Shown here: positions 14,858 to 14,904 of the stretch, one piece after another
Layout of the letters: every line of letters begins with the position of its first letter
How positions within the stretch are numbered: the first letter of the stretch is position 1
Source of the DNA: Pseudomonadota bacterium
GTDB lineage: Bacteria; Pseudomonadota; Alphaproteobacteria; Rhizobiales; Tepidamorphaceae
DNA length: 14,904 nucleotides
Direction of reading: 5' to 3'
Assembly: GCA_023435545.1 (NCBI GenBank)
Contig: JAEYRQ010000204.1
Coordinates: forward strand, 1 to 14,904
Position numbers and translations under genes: made by a program
Notes under the pieces: model-generated
Database searches by the model: none
Seen by the model: the letters and a program-made list of their open reading frames with translations, nothing else
Told to the model about the DNA's origin: nothing

Positions 14858-14874
14858 GATGAAATCGATTCATC
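14858..14874. promoter_or_regulatory. Candidate operator upstream of the GcvA-like LysR gene
   Basis: GATGAA (14858-14863) and its complement TTCATC (14869-14874) flank a five-base spacer, adjoining the ribosome-binding site of the LysR gene. A second palindrome, GTCCGGAC, lies at 14887-14894. Their position fits autoregulation or a shared divergent promoter whose other side is cut off by the window end. Confidence 0.35.
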
Positions 14875-14904
14875 CTATCATTGCGAGTCCGGACATACGA
14901 GACC

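Overview
This high-GC window is solute-import and catabolism DNA, most likely from an alphaproteobacterium. Codons are strongly G/C-ended, genes are packed into operons with GTGA or abutting stop/start junctions, and TRAP transporters sit among LysR regulators. The lineage is inferred from style, not from a marker gene. I see no rRNA, tRNA, CRISPR, transposase or phage gene, and no gene-free stretch longer than about 225 bases.

Layout. (1) Bases 92-3926, plus strand: the tail of a first TRAP module. It holds the small (DctQ) and large (DctM) permeases, a metal-dependent hydrolase of the DUF6282 kind, and an NHL six-bladed-propeller protein resembling peptidyl-alpha-hydroxyglycine alpha-amidating lyase (PAL). 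Its binding protein is not in the window, which opens on a 14-base G run. (2) Bases 3981-8886: a LysR regulator on the minus strand, divergent from a second TRAP module (dctP-dctQ-dctM) that ends in an SMP-30/gluconolactonase-family lactonase. The divergent spacer holds a perfect 9-9-9 inverted repeat, the best operator candidate here. (3) Bases 9002-13031: a third TRAP module (dctP, hairpin, dctQ-dctM) ending in a mandelate racemase/muconate lactonizing enzyme (MR/MLE) family enolase-superfamily enzyme. (4) Bases 13073-14844, minus strand: a GcvA-type LysR regulator followed by an enoyl-CoA hydratase/isomerase, convergent with module 3.

How they may work together. Each TRAP system would take up an organic acid using the ion gradient, and the distal genes of each operon encode soluble enzymes without signal peptides that would act on the imported acid in the cytoplasm. 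The enzyme set (hydrolase, PAL-like lyase, lactonase, racemase/dehydratase, crotonase) suits oxidised sugars, hydroxy acids or N-substituted glycolates. The actual substrates cannot be read from the sequence. The most interesting point is the PAL-like protein: it appears to keep all the metal-binding and catalytic residues of the animal enzyme, in a bacterial uptake operon beside an uncharacterised hydrolase.
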